From assembly GCA_945883845.1 (NCBI GenBank), contig CAMCYI010000006.1, forward strand, positions 62,001 through 126,000: a stretch of 64,000 nt of DNA. Direction: 5' to 3'. Positions 33,795 to 43,477 of this stretch are shown piece after piece. Within the stretch, counting starts at the first letter, position 1. Each line of letters opens with the position of its first letter. A program made the position numbers and the translations under genes. The notes below the pieces were generated by a model, which searched no databases, had not been told where the DNA came from, and was given only the letters and a program-made list of their open reading frames with translations. Source of the DNA: Bacteriovorax stolpii (GTDB taxonomy: Bacteria > Bdellovibrionota > Bacteriovoracia > Bacteriovoracales > Bacteriovoracaceae).

Positions 33795-34744
33795 AAATTT
33801 TTCATCGAAAATGCAGCACGATCTTTTGCCATGAGGTTTCTTGGAGCTTCATTGCGGATTTTCTCAAGGCGAGGAACAAGTCCGGAGAGATTCGCGATCT
33901 GAATAGCAAGGCCAGGACGGGCATTGAGCTCGAGGATAATGGGCCCGCGATCAGGTGTGAGAACAATATCCACGCCAATATAACCAAGACCAACCATATC
34001 GAAACACTGAGATGCGAGTTCGAGAATTTCAGGCCAGAACGGAAGTTTGAGTCCTTTGATTTTGTGGCCTGTATCCGGATGTACGTCGACAACCTGATTT
34101 CGAATCACAGCATTGTTCACCCAACCGTTTTTCATGTCGAGGCCAGCACCTATGGCACCCTGGTGAAGATTCGCTCTTCCATCCGATGATTTGGTCGGCA
34201 AGCGAACCATACTCATCACCGGAAAACCTTCGAATACAATCACGCGAATGTCAGGAATTCCTCCAAACGAATAGTCATCGAAGATAGGATGCTTATCAAT
34301 CTTGGACTGGATGATGGCAATGTCTGACTGGCCGGCCAGAGAATAAAGTCCGGATAGAATGCCGGAAATATGATGCTTTAATTCTTCAATGTTCATGATC
34401 TTGTCGTTCGAACGACGGAACATGAGATGAGGTTCACCGTTAACTTCTTCTTTGATGATCTCTTTGATCACGATAATGCCATTACCTTGCGAGCCGTTGG
34501 CAGGCTTGATAACGAATGAATCATACTGAGCGAGCTTGAAATGAAGGTTCTTCAATGACCCGTAGTTTTCAATCACCAAATAATTATCCGGCATGGCGAT
34601 TCCCCAGGCGAGAGCGCGTTCTGCCGTGAGAACTTTATTATCTACCAGCGGATAGAATTTACGATTGTTATACCGGAGGATGTAGCGTCCTACCCTGTTA
34701 TTGATTCCAAGAATTCCCAGCTCGTGGAGTTCACTGAAAATCAT
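33791..34744 (-). CDS. RimK-like ATP-grasp ligase (alpha-L-glutamate ligase-related)
   Basis: A 317-residue ATP-grasp enzyme. ATP-binding KPANGSQGNGIIVI, LHQGAIGAG and the metal-binding ELNARPGLAIQIAN are present. It belongs to the alpha-L-glutamate-ligase-related group that is found with an inactive transglutaminase-7TM protein and a DTGA protease, exactly the next two genes upstream. Members are thought to add amino acids to an unknown peptide or protein. It overlaps the 7TM gene by 4 bp. Confidence 0.88.
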   Translation of the reverse strand: MIFSELHELGILGINNRVGRYILRYNNRKFYPLVDNKVLTAERALAWGIAMPDNYLVIENYGSLKNLHFKLAQYDSFVIKPANGSQGNGIIVIKEIIKEEVNGEPHLMFRRSNDKIMNIEELKHHISGILSGLYSLAGQSDIAIIQSKIDKHPIFDDYSFGGIPDIRVIVFEGFPVMSMVRLPTKSSDGRANLHQGAIGAGLDMKNGWVNNAVIRNQVVDVHPDTGHKIKGLKLPFWPEILELASQCFDMVGLGYIGVDIVLTPDRGPIILELNARPGLAIQIANLSGLVPRLEKIRNEAPRNLMAKDRAAFSMKNF

Positions 34745-36339
34745 TTCGCCTCGAGCTTTTTCTTCTGTCTCACGAGATCCCGGAAACGGATGAACTCAGA
34801 GAGACGGTAGCCTTTGTACTTCCCGATCAGAATCAAAAGACCCATGACCGTGAAGAGAAGTTCAGGATTCGAGAACATGAACATTTCAAGTTCAGGGATC
34901 GTGTAGAGAGAGAACCCAAGGATCGCAATCATCAGAGTTCCCAGGAGTGTCTTGAGGGTATTAATGATCCCTTCTTCCGTGATCATGATCGAAAGGCGCT
35001 CGATGTTGGTCGTCACAATGACGATCGGGAAGAATGCCAGATGATTCTGCGAAATGAAGGAAACATCATTGGCCGTCACTGTATAAGTAATCATGAGGAG
35101 AATAACGAGAGTCAGAATGATCGATAGCCTCGGCACTGCGAGGAGATAAAACTTATCAAGGACGTATCTCTCTCCGATCCCGATAAGGACAACGATCATA
35201 AAGAACACCAGACCAAATCCAAACGAAGTCTCTTTGAAGAAAAGAGTGAGCAGGATCGGCGTAAATATTCCGAATGTTGGAATACCAATAATGTTACGTG
35301 CAAGAGAGAGAACGAGTGTCCCCAGCGGAATCAAAAGAATGGTGGTGAACATGGCCTGCAGAGGAAGTGGCAGACGGTAAAGCGAGAATTTCGAGAAAAA
35401 TGAATCCGAACGAAGGATCGTTTTCTTGAACTCGGTTTTGTTGTACTTATTAATTTTTGCTCTCTCGATCTGGATCGTGTAAGAGGCATTCCTGCGTGAA
35501 ATTAATTTCTCAACTTCATCATAATTGTGATGGATCACGAGAACGCTATCAGGTCTTTCAGCAAAGTATCCACGGTTCGTATCAATAGGAACCCAACGAT
35601 TCGACAGAAAGACTTCATTGGCGAACGTAAAACGTGATTTCTTTTTTGCCAACTGCTGCTGAACGTTGGGCATTCTCACTTGAACGACAATCCGGGAAGG
35701 AATCCCTTTTCTTCGAACCATAATATTAAAGAGCTTTGCTTTGATAAGCGGAGAGCCTTTGCCAGTGTTAAGTGTCTCGTGAATCGTTTTGATGGCGGTG
35801 TTACGCTGAATTTCCTCTTCAACGTAATAGTAGATTTTTCTAACGAGAGAAGTTTTATCTTCAGTCCCTTCAAGAATCGCATTTTCAAGGAGTGAAATAG
35901 CCGCCACATCTTCAGGTAGAAGATCCGGAACTTTCAGGAATATATCGAGGCCTTTAGGATATGAGTCAGAAAAATCTTTCGGAATATTTTTATATACCAA
36001 CGGCTTCAGATCAATGCGGCCTGAGAAAGTCAGCTTGCGCTTAAAAGGTTCCTTCGCAGTCCAAGTCGCAATCCTTGAATCAGAAGATTCATCAATAAAG
36101 ACTTCCATGTCACGGCTCTTGATCTTGTCATCAGTAAGCTTGATACCCGGAGCTGATTTTGGAATCGGATAAGAGAACGTTCTTTGTTCGCCCTTGGGAC
36201 GCATACTCATGTGGAAGTTCCACACGTCTTCGACCATCTGTGGAATGAGGGAAATGTTCAGTACCTGAACTTTGTACGCGAGCATGAACAAAGGAACAAA
36301 GATGAGGATAGTCGTAATGGCGAAGGTAATTTTTCTCAT
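34741..36339 (-). CDS. Inactive transglutaminase domain fused to 7 TM helices
   Basis: About 532 residues from the ATG at 36339 (MRKITFAIT, an anchor helix). Residues about 25-320 are an extracytoplasmic transglutaminase-like domain; in the usual Cys region the sequence reads GKGSPLIKAKLFNIMVRRKGIPSRI, so the catalytic Cys is missing. From about 335 there are six or seven membrane helices. The protein is the middle gene of the conserved ATP-grasp/7TM/retropepsin trio. It probably acts as a membrane receptor or scaffold for the modified substrate. Frames starting further upstream overlap the protease gene and are unlikely. Confidence 0.85.
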   Translation of the reverse strand: MRKITFAITTILIFVPLFMLAYKVQVLNISLIPQMVEDVWNFHMSMRPKGEQRTFSYPIPKSAPGIKLTDDKIKSRDMEVFIDESSDSRIATWTAKEPFKRKLTFSGRIDLKPLVYKNIPKDFSDSYPKGLDIFLKVPDLLPEDVAAISLLENAILEGTEDKTSLVRKIYYYVEEEIQRNTAIKTIHETLNTGKGSPLIKAKLFNIMVRRKGIPSRIVVQVRMPNVQQQLAKKKSRFTFANEVFLSNRWVPIDTNRGYFAERPDSVLVIHHNYDEVEKLISRRNASYTIQIERAKINKYNKTEFKKTILRSDSFFSKFSLYRLPLPLQAMFTTILLIPLGTLVLSLARNIIGIPTFGIFTPILLTLFFKETSFGFGLVFFMIVVLIGIGERYVLDKFYLLAVPRLSIILTLVILLMITYTVTANDVSFISQNHLAFFPIVIVTTNIERLSIMITEEGIINTLKTLLGTLMIAILGFSLYTIPELEMFMFSNPELLFTVMGLLILIGKYKGYRLSEFIRFRDLVRQKKKLEAK

Positions 36340-36343
36340 GTGA

Positions 36344-36826
36344 TTAATCGCCCAGCACGTGTGAGCGGGCCACGTCGACAATGAAGCGACCCAGAAGCAG
36401 GTTTCTGCCTACCAAGAATTTATAATCCATGTTGGTCCGGTTATTTAAATTGATGAGAATTTCCCGTTCAACCGGGCCGATCTTGATTTTTTCTTTGATG
36501 ACGTAGCGTTTGGAAACATGTCCTGCTGTGTTTGAAACTTTCTGCGTGGCATCGACCTTGCGTACAACTTCAACCGTTTTACCTTCATTATCGACAGTCT
36601 GGAATTTCACGAAGAGTTCACCACGTTGTTCAACTTCTTCGATGTTTACAGCGTGAAGAGAGGTTGTCTTCGCTCCAGTATCAATACGTGCCTTATGCTT
36701 GATTTTCAGATCAGGCATTTCAACCCACTCAACACGGCCGATAAGAATTTTGTCTTTTAATAATTGTGCCTGCGCCTCTCCCTGGAGGAAACACATGATA
36801 AAAAATAAGCTAATGAAGAACTTCAA
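36344..36826 (-). CDS. Retropepsin-like aspartic protease (annotated in databases as ATP-dependent zinc protease)
   Basis: About 160 residues from a TTG start at 36826 (AAGGTG 7 nt upstream), giving signal peptide MKFFISLFFIMCFLQGEAQA. The core RIDTGAKTTSLHA carries D49-T50-G51-A52, the pepsin/retropepsin active-site triad plus Ala, and NRTNMDYKFLVGRNLL matches the family C-terminus. The PF05618 family name (zinc protease) is a misnomer on this evidence. It is secreted, and its gene lies 4 bp upstream of the 7TM gene. Confidence 0.85.
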   Translation of the reverse strand: MKFFISLFFIMCFLQGEAQAQLLKDKILIGRVEWVEMPDLKIKHKARIDTGAKTTSLHAVNIEEVEQRGELFVKFQTVDNEGKTVEVVRKVDATQKVSNTAGHVSKRYVIKEKIKIGPVEREILINLNNRTNMDYKFLVGRNLLLGRFIVDVARSHVLGD

Positions 36827-36996
36827 CGGACACCTTCGTTTTTCAATTTTGATAGGTTCATCATAATGCATGGGAGGGCCTCCCGGCAATAAGGTTCCAT
36901 AGGCTAACCCACTAATTTTAAAGCTCTTTAGCAAACCATCCTTAACTTTATCCCCGAGGCTTCCGATGAGGATGTAGCTGATAACAAGGAGTTTAT

Positions 36997-37161
36997 ATGC
37001 CATCTCAAGTTAATACTTTCTTTACTCTGTGTTTTGGTTGGGTGTTTTGCTGTTTCCTCGCAGTGCACTTTGCCTACGTAAAAACTCCGTCTCAATACCG
37101 CGGAATCGCCAGTGATAAAAAAATTGCGACACCTTGGTACGACGCGAGCTTTAAGCTCTAG
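36997..37161 (+). CDS. Small membrane protein (54 aa)
   Basis: A short gene with a good ribosome site (AAGGAG 6 nt before the ATG) and one membrane helix in residues about 8-28 (FFTLCFGWVFCCFLAVHFAYV). The tail KTPSQYRGIASDKKIATPWYDASFKL is soluble. It is divergent from the protease gene and overlaps the 3' end of the convergent aldehyde dehydrogenase gene by 4 bp. Function unknown. Confidence 0.55.
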   Translation: MPSQVNTFFTLCFGWVFCCFLAVHFAYVKTPSQYRGIASDKKIATPWYDASFKL

Positions 37162-38522
37162 CCAAGAAAGAATCTAAGTAAACCAAGTTTACCTTTATAG
37201 GGTGGATATCTTATAGGGATGTCCACTCTTGTCGTATTTCTGAGAACTGATTTCTCATGAGTGAATGTGTCGAAGCTTTTCTTGCCGTGATAAGACCCCA
37301 TTCCGCTCTCCCCGACTCCCCCAAATGGAAGATTATGGTTTGCAAGGTGAACGATCGTATCGTTGATACATCCGCCGCCAAATGAAAGTCTGTTGAGGAT
37401 ATTTTTGATCACCGAATTGTTCTCTGAAAACAGATAAAAGGCGAGAGGCTTTGGACGATTCTGGATATGAACAAGAGCATCGTCGAGTTTCTCGTAACTG
37501 AGTACAGGAAGAATGGGACCAAAGATCTCGTCCTTCATGATCTGATCATCCCATGCAATATTTTTAAGAATTGTCGGAGCAAGAAAACGACTAGCTTCAT
37601 CACTGTTGCCACCGGCGTGAACTTTATCTTTCGGAATTAATCCGATCAGACGCTGGTGGTGACGGGGAGAAATCATCCGCCCGTAGTCATCGGATTGAGC
37701 AGGATTATTTCCGTAAAATGCTTCCACATGAAAAGTTAATCGCGAAAGAAACTCAGTTTCCATCTTCTTAGGAACCAGCGCATAGTCCGGCGCCACACAA
37801 GTCTGGCCCGCGTTCATAAACTTTCCCCAGACACAGCGCTTGGCCGCTATATCAATATCTGCACTTTCTTCGACGAGGAAAGGAGATTTTCCTCCGAGTT
37901 CCAGAGTGACCGGAGTCAGAAATTCTGCTGCCGCCCTCATAACAACTTTACCTACATGGGTGCTGCCCGTGAAAAAGATATGATCGAATCGTTGTCTGAG
38001 AATTTCTTCGGTTTCCTGAACACCACCTTCAATGAGGAGAACTTCTTCTTTCGAAAAAACCTCTTTCACAACCGTCCTGATGGCTTCAGATGTGGCACTT
38101 GAAATCTCTGAAGGTTTAAGGACGACACGGTTCCCCGCAGCGATCGCACCAATCAGAGGCGAGAGACAAAGCTGGAAAGGATAATTCCAGGGTGCAATGA
38201 CGAGAACAACGCCAAGCGGTTCAGGGACGATAAAACTGCGAGCAGGCCAGAGTGCGAGTGGTGTTCCCACTCTTCTGATCCGGGTCCACTTTTCCAGATG
38301 GCGGATCGTTTGCTTGAGATCGCCAAGTATAAAACCAACTTCCGACGAATAGGTCTCAAACGAACCCTTTCCAAGGTCCGATTTCAGAGCACTGGAAATC
38401 AAAGCTTCGTTTTTTCGGATACTGTTCGAGAGGTTTATTAAAAGATGTTTTCTTTTATCAATGGCAAGTCCGCCGTTCTCATTCCAATATCTGCGAAGTT
38501 CAGCGATTTCCTGGATGATCAT
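37158..38522 (-). CDS. Class 3-type aldehyde dehydrogenase
   Basis: A 454-residue NAD(P) aldehyde dehydrogenase without the N-terminal extension of class 1/2. Motifs are IAPWNYPFQL (catalytic Asn), FTGSTHVGK, E229-type LELGGKSP and the catalytic Cys in NAGQTCVAPDY. The C-terminal GGVGESGMGSYHGKKSFDTFTHEKSV is typical of coniferyl/fatty aldehyde dehydrogenases. It may detoxify lipid aldehydes. It lies 2 bp after the OppA-like gene. Confidence 0.92.
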   Translation of the reverse strand: MIIQEIAELRRYWNENGGLAIDKRKHLLINLSNSIRKNEALISSALKSDLGKGSFETYSSEVGFILGDLKQTIRHLEKWTRIRRVGTPLALWPARSFIVPEPLGVVLVIAPWNYPFQLCLSPLIGAIAAGNRVVLKPSEISSATSEAIRTVVKEVFSKEEVLLIEGGVQETEEILRQRFDHIFFTGSTHVGKVVMRAAAEFLTPVTLELGGKSPFLVEESADIDIAAKRCVWGKFMNAGQTCVAPDYALVPKKMETEFLSRLTFHVEAFYGNNPAQSDDYGRMISPRHHQRLIGLIPKDKVHAGGNSDEASRFLAPTILKNIAWDDQIMKDEIFGPILPVLSYEKLDDALVHIQNRPKPLAFYLFSENNSVIKNILNRLSFGGGCINDTIVHLANHNLPFGGVGESGMGSYHGKKSFDTFTHEKSVLRNTTRVDIPIRYPPYKGKLGLLRFFLG

Positions 38523-38524
38523 AA

Positions 38525-40261
38525 CTAATTCTCAATTTTAAGATATTTAACGTAGTTCCTGATGAGCGAGGATTTTCGGAAATTTTTGATCTCCGGATAA
38601 TGGAGAACAAATGTACTTTCATACATCATCGGTATCCACGGAAGCTCTTCAAAAACAATTGATTCACTTTCGTGAAGGATTTTTTCGCGTTTTTCCTGAT
38701 TGGAGGTTTTTCTTAACGTCTCATAAAGGTCGTCCACTTTGACATTCGAGTAACCCGATTTATTAATCCCGGGTGAGTTTCTGGATATTAAAAGCTGAGC
38801 GATGTTTTCTCCATCGGGATAATCGAAGAACCAGTTATCCGTGAAGAACATCAGCTCACCTGCTCTCCCCTTCCGCAAGAACTCAGAAAACTCAAGGACT
38901 TCGATTTTTACGCGAAAACCAATGGCTTCAAGATGTTCCTTGATGAAATTTGCTTCCATGAGATGAATGGGTTGCGTTCCGCGAGTAGAATAAATAATTT
39001 CCGGAATTTTTGAAGGATCTTCGAAACCGGCCTTTTTCATATATTCTTTTGCGAGCTGAGGATTGAAATTAAAACGAAAGTCGTCGGCAGGAATATATCC
39101 CGAGATGCCAGGAACCAGTAATGAGTTCGCACGAAGGTTCGTATTCTGAGAAATGATCTGAATATATTTTGTGTAATCGATAGCGTAAGCAATGGCGAAA
39201 CGAAGATTAATGTTCTTTCCAAGAACCGGTTCACGCATGTTGAAAGAGTACCAGCGGTTAGCGAGATTTGGGAAATGTTTGAGCCGAAGATCCAGAGATT
39301 TCAGCTCAGGAGCAAGTTCTCCTTGCTCGTCATACAATTTAGAAATAAACGTTTTCGGAACACCAAGCAAATCTATTTCACGGGCGAGAAATTTATCCCA
39401 TCTCTCTGCTTCAGGAATAATGTAAAACCGGACGCTATCAATGAACGGTATTTTTTCCTTGGAAGATGTTAGAAGTTTTTGAACGTTGGCGTATCTGTCA
39501 CCAGAAGTCGGATAGAAATCTTCACGGTAAGTCGAATTCCGGCTCATTTTGTAAGAGTTGTTGCTGAATCCACGGTAGACATATGGCCCGGTGCCGATCA
39601 TCACATTTGTAAGATCATTTTTCGAAAACTCAATCATTTCCCAAGGAACAGGTACGATGAAATTCATGGCGAGTAAGTAGATAAAATTGGGCTCTGGCTT
39701 TTTGAGACTGATCACGAGAGTCCATCGGTCCCGTGCTTCCACTCCCTTGAGAGGAAAGGTGCGAAGTTTTTTCCAGTCGTCACCAATGTCCTGATTGTAA
39801 CTATCGAAGCCTTCAATTAATCCGGCGAAGAGGCTTTTACCAGGACTTTTAACACTATCCATTGCGAGGCGCTTGAACTGCATGACGAAGTCATCAGCAT
39901 GCATTTCTCTTTTGCCCTTAAAGGCTTCGTGTTCATGAAAGAATACACCACGCTTGATCTTGATCTTGATGATGGTTCCGTCTTTCTCAATGGTAGGCAT
40001 ACTTTCTGCGAGGAGAGGCTCGATCTCATAGGGACGCTTCAGATAGTGATATTGATAGAGAGGTTCATGAACCTGTGCCGAAAGAACAAGAGAGTCATCT
40101 GAAAATGCACGAGCAGGATCGAGACTTTCAATATTATTGTCGAGTGAAAGATTAAGTGTGGATTTCTCCAGAGGCTTAAGGTTAAGGCGCTTCCAGGTCC
40201 ACCATGTACCAACACCAAAAAGGAAAATGAGAAAACCAAAGGCGAAAGTTTTTTTATTCAT
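38525..40261 (-). CDS. ABC transporter substrate-binding protein, family 5 (oligopeptide/OppA-like)
   Basis: A 578-residue SBP_bac_5 protein. An uncleaved N-terminal anchor helix (5-24) lacks a lipobox Cys. The mature part starts LNLSLDNNIESLDPARAFSDDSL; typical blocks are VMIGTGPYVYRGF, LRFAIAYAIDYTKYI and ELPWIPMMYES. It should bind oligopeptides in the periplasm. No permease or ATPase genes are adjacent; neighbours are aldehyde dehydrogenase and an amino-acid-oxidase-like gene (4-bp overlap). Confidence 0.88.
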   Translation of the reverse strand: MNKKTFAFGFLIFLFGVGTWWTWKRLNLKPLEKSTLNLSLDNNIESLDPARAFSDDSLVLSAQVHEPLYQYHYLKRPYEIEPLLAESMPTIEKDGTIIKIKIKRGVFFHEHEAFKGKREMHADDFVMQFKRLAMDSVKSPGKSLFAGLIEGFDSYNQDIGDDWKKLRTFPLKGVEARDRWTLVISLKKPEPNFIYLLAMNFIVPVPWEMIEFSKNDLTNVMIGTGPYVYRGFSNNSYKMSRNSTYREDFYPTSGDRYANVQKLLTSSKEKIPFIDSVRFYIIPEAERWDKFLAREIDLLGVPKTFISKLYDEQGELAPELKSLDLRLKHFPNLANRWYSFNMREPVLGKNINLRFAIAYAIDYTKYIQIISQNTNLRANSLLVPGISGYIPADDFRFNFNPQLAKEYMKKAGFEDPSKIPEIIYSTRGTQPIHLMEANFIKEHLEAIGFRVKIEVLEFSEFLRKGRAGELMFFTDNWFFDYPDGENIAQLLISRNSPGINKSGYSNVKVDDLYETLRKTSNQEKREKILHESESIVFEELPWIPMMYESTFVLHYPEIKNFRKSSLIRNYVKYLKIEN

Positions 40262-41424
40262 AGCTGGATAGATTCTTTCTTGATGCCGGAAAAAAATGAT
40301 TCTGTAATCTCTCCGGTGATGAGTGATGCTGTTTGTTTTGCCGCGTGAAATCCCATGCCCATACCGTGGCCGCTGAAGCCACCAACGATATAAGTGGTTA
40401 AGGGAGCTTGCACTTCCTGAATGATGGGAAGGTCAGTTCCGGTGAAACCCATTGTACCTGCCCAGCGGTGAAGAATTTTGTATTTTAGGCCAATCGTATC
40501 GCGAATGTAATCTTCAAGTGAATTCTGAATCACAGCGGAGAGCCTGTCGAAATCGCCAACTTCATTATCAACATCCAGCATACGTTTCCCACCTATGAGA
40601 AGAACATTATCTGCGGATTTTCTCCAGTACACTAAATCAGCCGGATCATAATGCAGGTAAGGACTATCAAGTTCTCCTTCGAACTCCACGGCAAGCATTT
40701 GTGCTCTTCTGGCGGTTACGAAAGGCTTGAGAGAAGGATGAAATTGAGGAAGATAACCATTAAGTGCAAGAACGATTTTCTTGGCCTTGATCGTGTGGAC
40801 TTCAGTACGACAACCTTCAGGAGTGAGTTCAAAACCGGAAATATTTTCGACAATCTGAATCTTCCGGGCCTCAAGACTCATCTTGAGCGACTGAATAATC
40901 TGCATCGGATTAATCTTATATTCCTGGATGGAATTTACATATCCACCTGAAAAACCAGTTCCTAATGTAGGAAATAACTGAGGCGAGTCTATCCACTCAA
41001 AGCTGAACTCTTCAGGTGAAAAGTCTCCCTTCCACGCATCTGAAGTCTGATTTTTTTTGAGAAGTGTAATGGACTGGCTTTTTTCAGTTTTAATTTCCGG
41101 AGATGAGCGGAGAATATTTTGATGGAGTAACTGGATAGATGTATCTGAAAAATTCAGGATGCTGAGAGCAATCTCTTTACCGTAGAGACGGTTGAGTTCA
41201 CGGTAGAATTGCGCGCTTCCTTTTGTAAGAAAGCCGGCATTCCTGCCACTCGCACCTTCGCCCACTTGGCGTCGATCGAGAACAGTGATCTTTAGAGAAG
41301 GATCCATCTCGCTAAGCCACCAAGCTGTAGAAAGACCTACGAATCCTCCTCCGAGAATCAAAACGTCTGTGCTGAAACCCGGGAGGGAGAAAGAATGGGG
41401 TCTTTGCCAATGAGAAAAAGTCAT
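40258..41424 (-). CDS. FAD-dependent DAO-family oxidoreductase
   Basis: About 388 residues from the ATG at 41424 (AGGAAG site). The Rossmann FAD motif is VLILGGGFVGLSTAWWLSE near residue 20, followed by GEGASGRNAGFL, typical of glycine/D-amino-acid/gamma-glutamylputrescine oxidases (GRNAG). The C-terminal VGGFSGHGMGMGFHAAKQTA binds the flavin ribityl chain. It probably oxidises an amine or amino acid. The stop overlaps the OppA-like start. Confidence 0.87.
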   Translation of the reverse strand: MTFSHWQRPHSFSLPGFSTDVLILGGGFVGLSTAWWLSEMDPSLKITVLDRRQVGEGASGRNAGFLTKGSAQFYRELNRLYGKEIALSILNFSDTSIQLLHQNILRSSPEIKTEKSQSITLLKKNQTSDAWKGDFSPEEFSFEWIDSPQLFPTLGTGFSGGYVNSIQEYKINPMQIIQSLKMSLEARKIQIVENISGFELTPEGCRTEVHTIKAKKIVLALNGYLPQFHPSLKPFVTARRAQMLAVEFEGELDSPYLHYDPADLVYWRKSADNVLLIGGKRMLDVDNEVGDFDRLSAVIQNSLEDYIRDTIGLKYKILHRWAGTMGFTGTDLPIIQEVQAPLTTYIVGGFSGHGMGMGFHAAKQTASLITGEITESFFSGIKKESIQL

Positions 41425-41425
41425 G

Positions 41426-42298
41426 TCACTTCCTGAGGAGCCTGAAGTTAAGATGGTACTCAAAAGAATCAAACGTCTCATCTTTGGAATGTTTTTGCTT
41501 GAACTCTACGTAAGATTCTTTTCTAAGAAGATCGGCGATTTCCTTTGCTTTAAAACCAAAGCTTGAAGTTACCAGCCGGTCATCAGAATTAAGCCCGATC
41601 AAAAGGTCAGCAAGGGCTTTGATCTCCTGCCTGAGCTTAATAAGGATCTCAGCGCTCTGAGGATCGTAGCTGCCGTAAACAGCAATGGCGATGTCGATGA
41701 TGATAGACGAAAGTTTTTGAAGCTTTTTAATATCGTCGCCATCCGATTCAATGATCCCGTAATCTACGATCAAATGACTGTCAGGTCTTTTTGCCGGAAT
41801 CCCTACGAGAGGAAAAATGGCGCGATCAATTTCATTGAGGAAGAAACTATCGCCTGAATTAACACCTTTGTAGATCGAAGAAACCTTGCCCGTTGGAATA
41901 ACACCATCTGTAACAAAGAAATAAACGTAGATATCATCCTTGAACATGATTTCGCTTCGTTTGATTACATCCATCTTGAAAGCATGAAGTGAGACTTCAG
42001 GTACTTCACCTTCAAATTTCTCGGCTTTTTTCCAGGCATCGAATTGATCCGGACGAGGAAGAGTAAACGAACGCTGGCCCTTGGTGCTGGTCAGGAGAGG
42101 TGCCAGAAGATCCGGATCGACATTCTTCTCACGAAGTACCTGAAGCACTGCCTGAATCTGAGGACGATGGATGGAAGAAGATTTGACACCCTCAACATGA
42201 AGACGTGCAGCCTCCAGAAAAACAGGGATGATTCTTGATTCTTCGGCCTGAGCAAATGCGGAAAGAAGCAGAGCAACGGCGATGAGAATGGTCTTCAT
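41426..42298 (-). CDS. Secreted hypothetical protein (290 aa)
   Basis: A 290-residue protein with signal peptide (1-18, AFAQA). The mature protein is mixed helical with no cysteine and an uninterrupted hydrophobic stretch LSSIIIDIAIAVYGSY near 200 that is not a clear helix for a membrane. I do not recognise a family. It starts the run that leads to the DAO oxidase, OppA-like and ALDH genes, with which it may be co-transcribed. Confidence 0.65.
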   Translation of the reverse strand: MKTILIAVALLLSAFAQAEESRIIPVFLEAARLHVEGVKSSSIHRPQIQAVLQVLREKNVDPDLLAPLLTSTKGQRSFTLPRPDQFDAWKKAEKFEGEVPEVSLHAFKMDVIKRSEIMFKDDIYVYFFVTDGVIPTGKVSSIYKGVNSGDSFFLNEIDRAIFPLVGIPAKRPDSHLIVDYGIIESDGDDIKKLQKLSSIIIDIAIAVYGSYDPQSAEILIKLRQEIKALADLLIGLNSDDRLVTSSFGFKAKEIADLLRKESYVEFKQKHSKDETFDSFEYHLNFRLLRK

Positions 42299-42362
42299 GA
42301 AATTTCCTTGTTGATTGGAAAAATCATACCATCAGTGATCGGTCAGTACGAAGAAAAAGGTG

Positions 42363-42605
42363 TTAAGCGGATTTTTTCTGAGATTTTAATTCAGGATAGA
42401 AATCTTCCTCGTACTCACTCTTGTACTTGAGAAAGACCTGGTAGTTTCCGAATTCAACTTCTGACATCATGCCAATTTGCTCATCGAGAGATTTGCGAAA
42501 ACACATATCAATGAAGTTGAGATGAAATGGATCCAGATTAACGAAAAATGCTTCGTTTAGAGGGACTGTCTTGAGAAGATCTTTGAGACTTTTTGCTGGA
42601 TGCAT
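42363..42605 (-). CDS. Hypothetical protein (80 aa)
   Basis: A short cytoplasmic protein, helical and acidic in the second half (KYKSEYEEDFYPELK). The ATG at 42605 is preceded by GGAAG. No family is recognised, and it lies alone, 64 bp from the secreted protein gene. Confidence 0.5.
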   Translation of the reverse strand: MHPAKSLKDLLKTVPLNEAFFVNLDPFHLNFIDMCFRKSLDEQIGMMSEVEFGNYQVFLKYKSEYEEDFYPELKSQKKSA

Positions 42606-42685
42606 ATTCCACTTCCTTCAGTATTCTCATCGGTTTTTTGATGGCACAGGTTAGAAAATATTTTTTATAACTTTGCGACATAAAA

Positions 42686-43477
42686 ATGGACGTTTATAAT
42701 GAAAGCAAGACTAAGGAGCTCAGCTTAAAAGGCGCATACCTGACTTATCAAATCACCTTTCTTTCCATCTTTGCGGCCAGCTATCTGCTGATGAAAATGT
42801 TGAGTTTTGTTTTCAGCAAGCACACGGTATCAGCGCGTATTTTTTTTCTGACTCCATATTTGTCACCAAGAAGTTTACGATTCAAGGGTACTCAGCCTCC
42901 ATTCGCTATTCTGCAGACTTTTTTAATGGCGACACTTCTCACGGTCATTCTGGTTGTATTGGGCAGAAACATGTTGATGCCATTTAATTACCTCAAAATA
43001 ATTCTCATCTCACCTGTTATATATTTTATGACTGAAGCTATTGGAGCTCTCGGGCAACTTACTTTTTCTCCATGGTATCCAGAGTCTTACCCCATTCACG
43101 GCCACCCTCTTTCGAGTCCAAGTCTTAGTCAATTTTGGGGAAATCACTGGAACCTTTGGGTTCAGGATTGGCTCAAGGATATTGGAAGTAAGTTTTCGCG
43201 CCAAAGAGTTGTTCGCCTTACCGGATTTTTTCTTTTGTCAGGACTTTTCCACGAAGTAATGGTGAACCTTCCTTACTGGATCATCTATAAAAAATCATAT
43301 TTCGGAACGATGATGTCTTATTTCCTCTGTCAGGCCGTTGCTCTGTGGATGGACAAGAAATTTTTTCGTCACTCTCCTTCATGGATAAGAAAAACATTCA
43401 TGTTGCTTGCGATCTTCCTTCCTGCTCCTTTATTTGTTAATATTCCCATTCTTACTTTCCTGGGGTTTCTATCATGA
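42686..43477 (+). CDS. MBOAT/wax synthase-like membrane acyltransferase
   Basis: A 263-residue membrane protein with six or more helices. Motifs fit the wax-synthase MBOAT domain: SLSQFWGNHWNLWVQDWL (the W-x2-FW-R-W-N equivalent) and the active-site histidine region FFLLSGLFHEVMVN. Such proteins transfer fatty acyl groups to alcohols, sterols or sugars. It is shorter than canonical wax synthases. The next gene starts within its stop codon. Confidence 0.72.
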   Translation: MDVYNESKTKELSLKGAYLTYQITFLSIFAASYLLMKMLSFVFSKHTVSARIFFLTPYLSPRSLRFKGTQPPFAILQTFLMATLLTVILVVLGRNMLMPFNYLKIILISPVIYFMTEAIGALGQLTFSPWYPESYPIHGHPLSSPSLSQFWGNHWNLWVQDWLKDIGSKFSRQRVVRLTGFFLLSGLFHEVMVNLPYWIIYKKSYFGTMMSYFLCQAVALWMDKKFFRHSPSWIRKTFMLLAIFLPAPLFVNIPILTFLGFLS

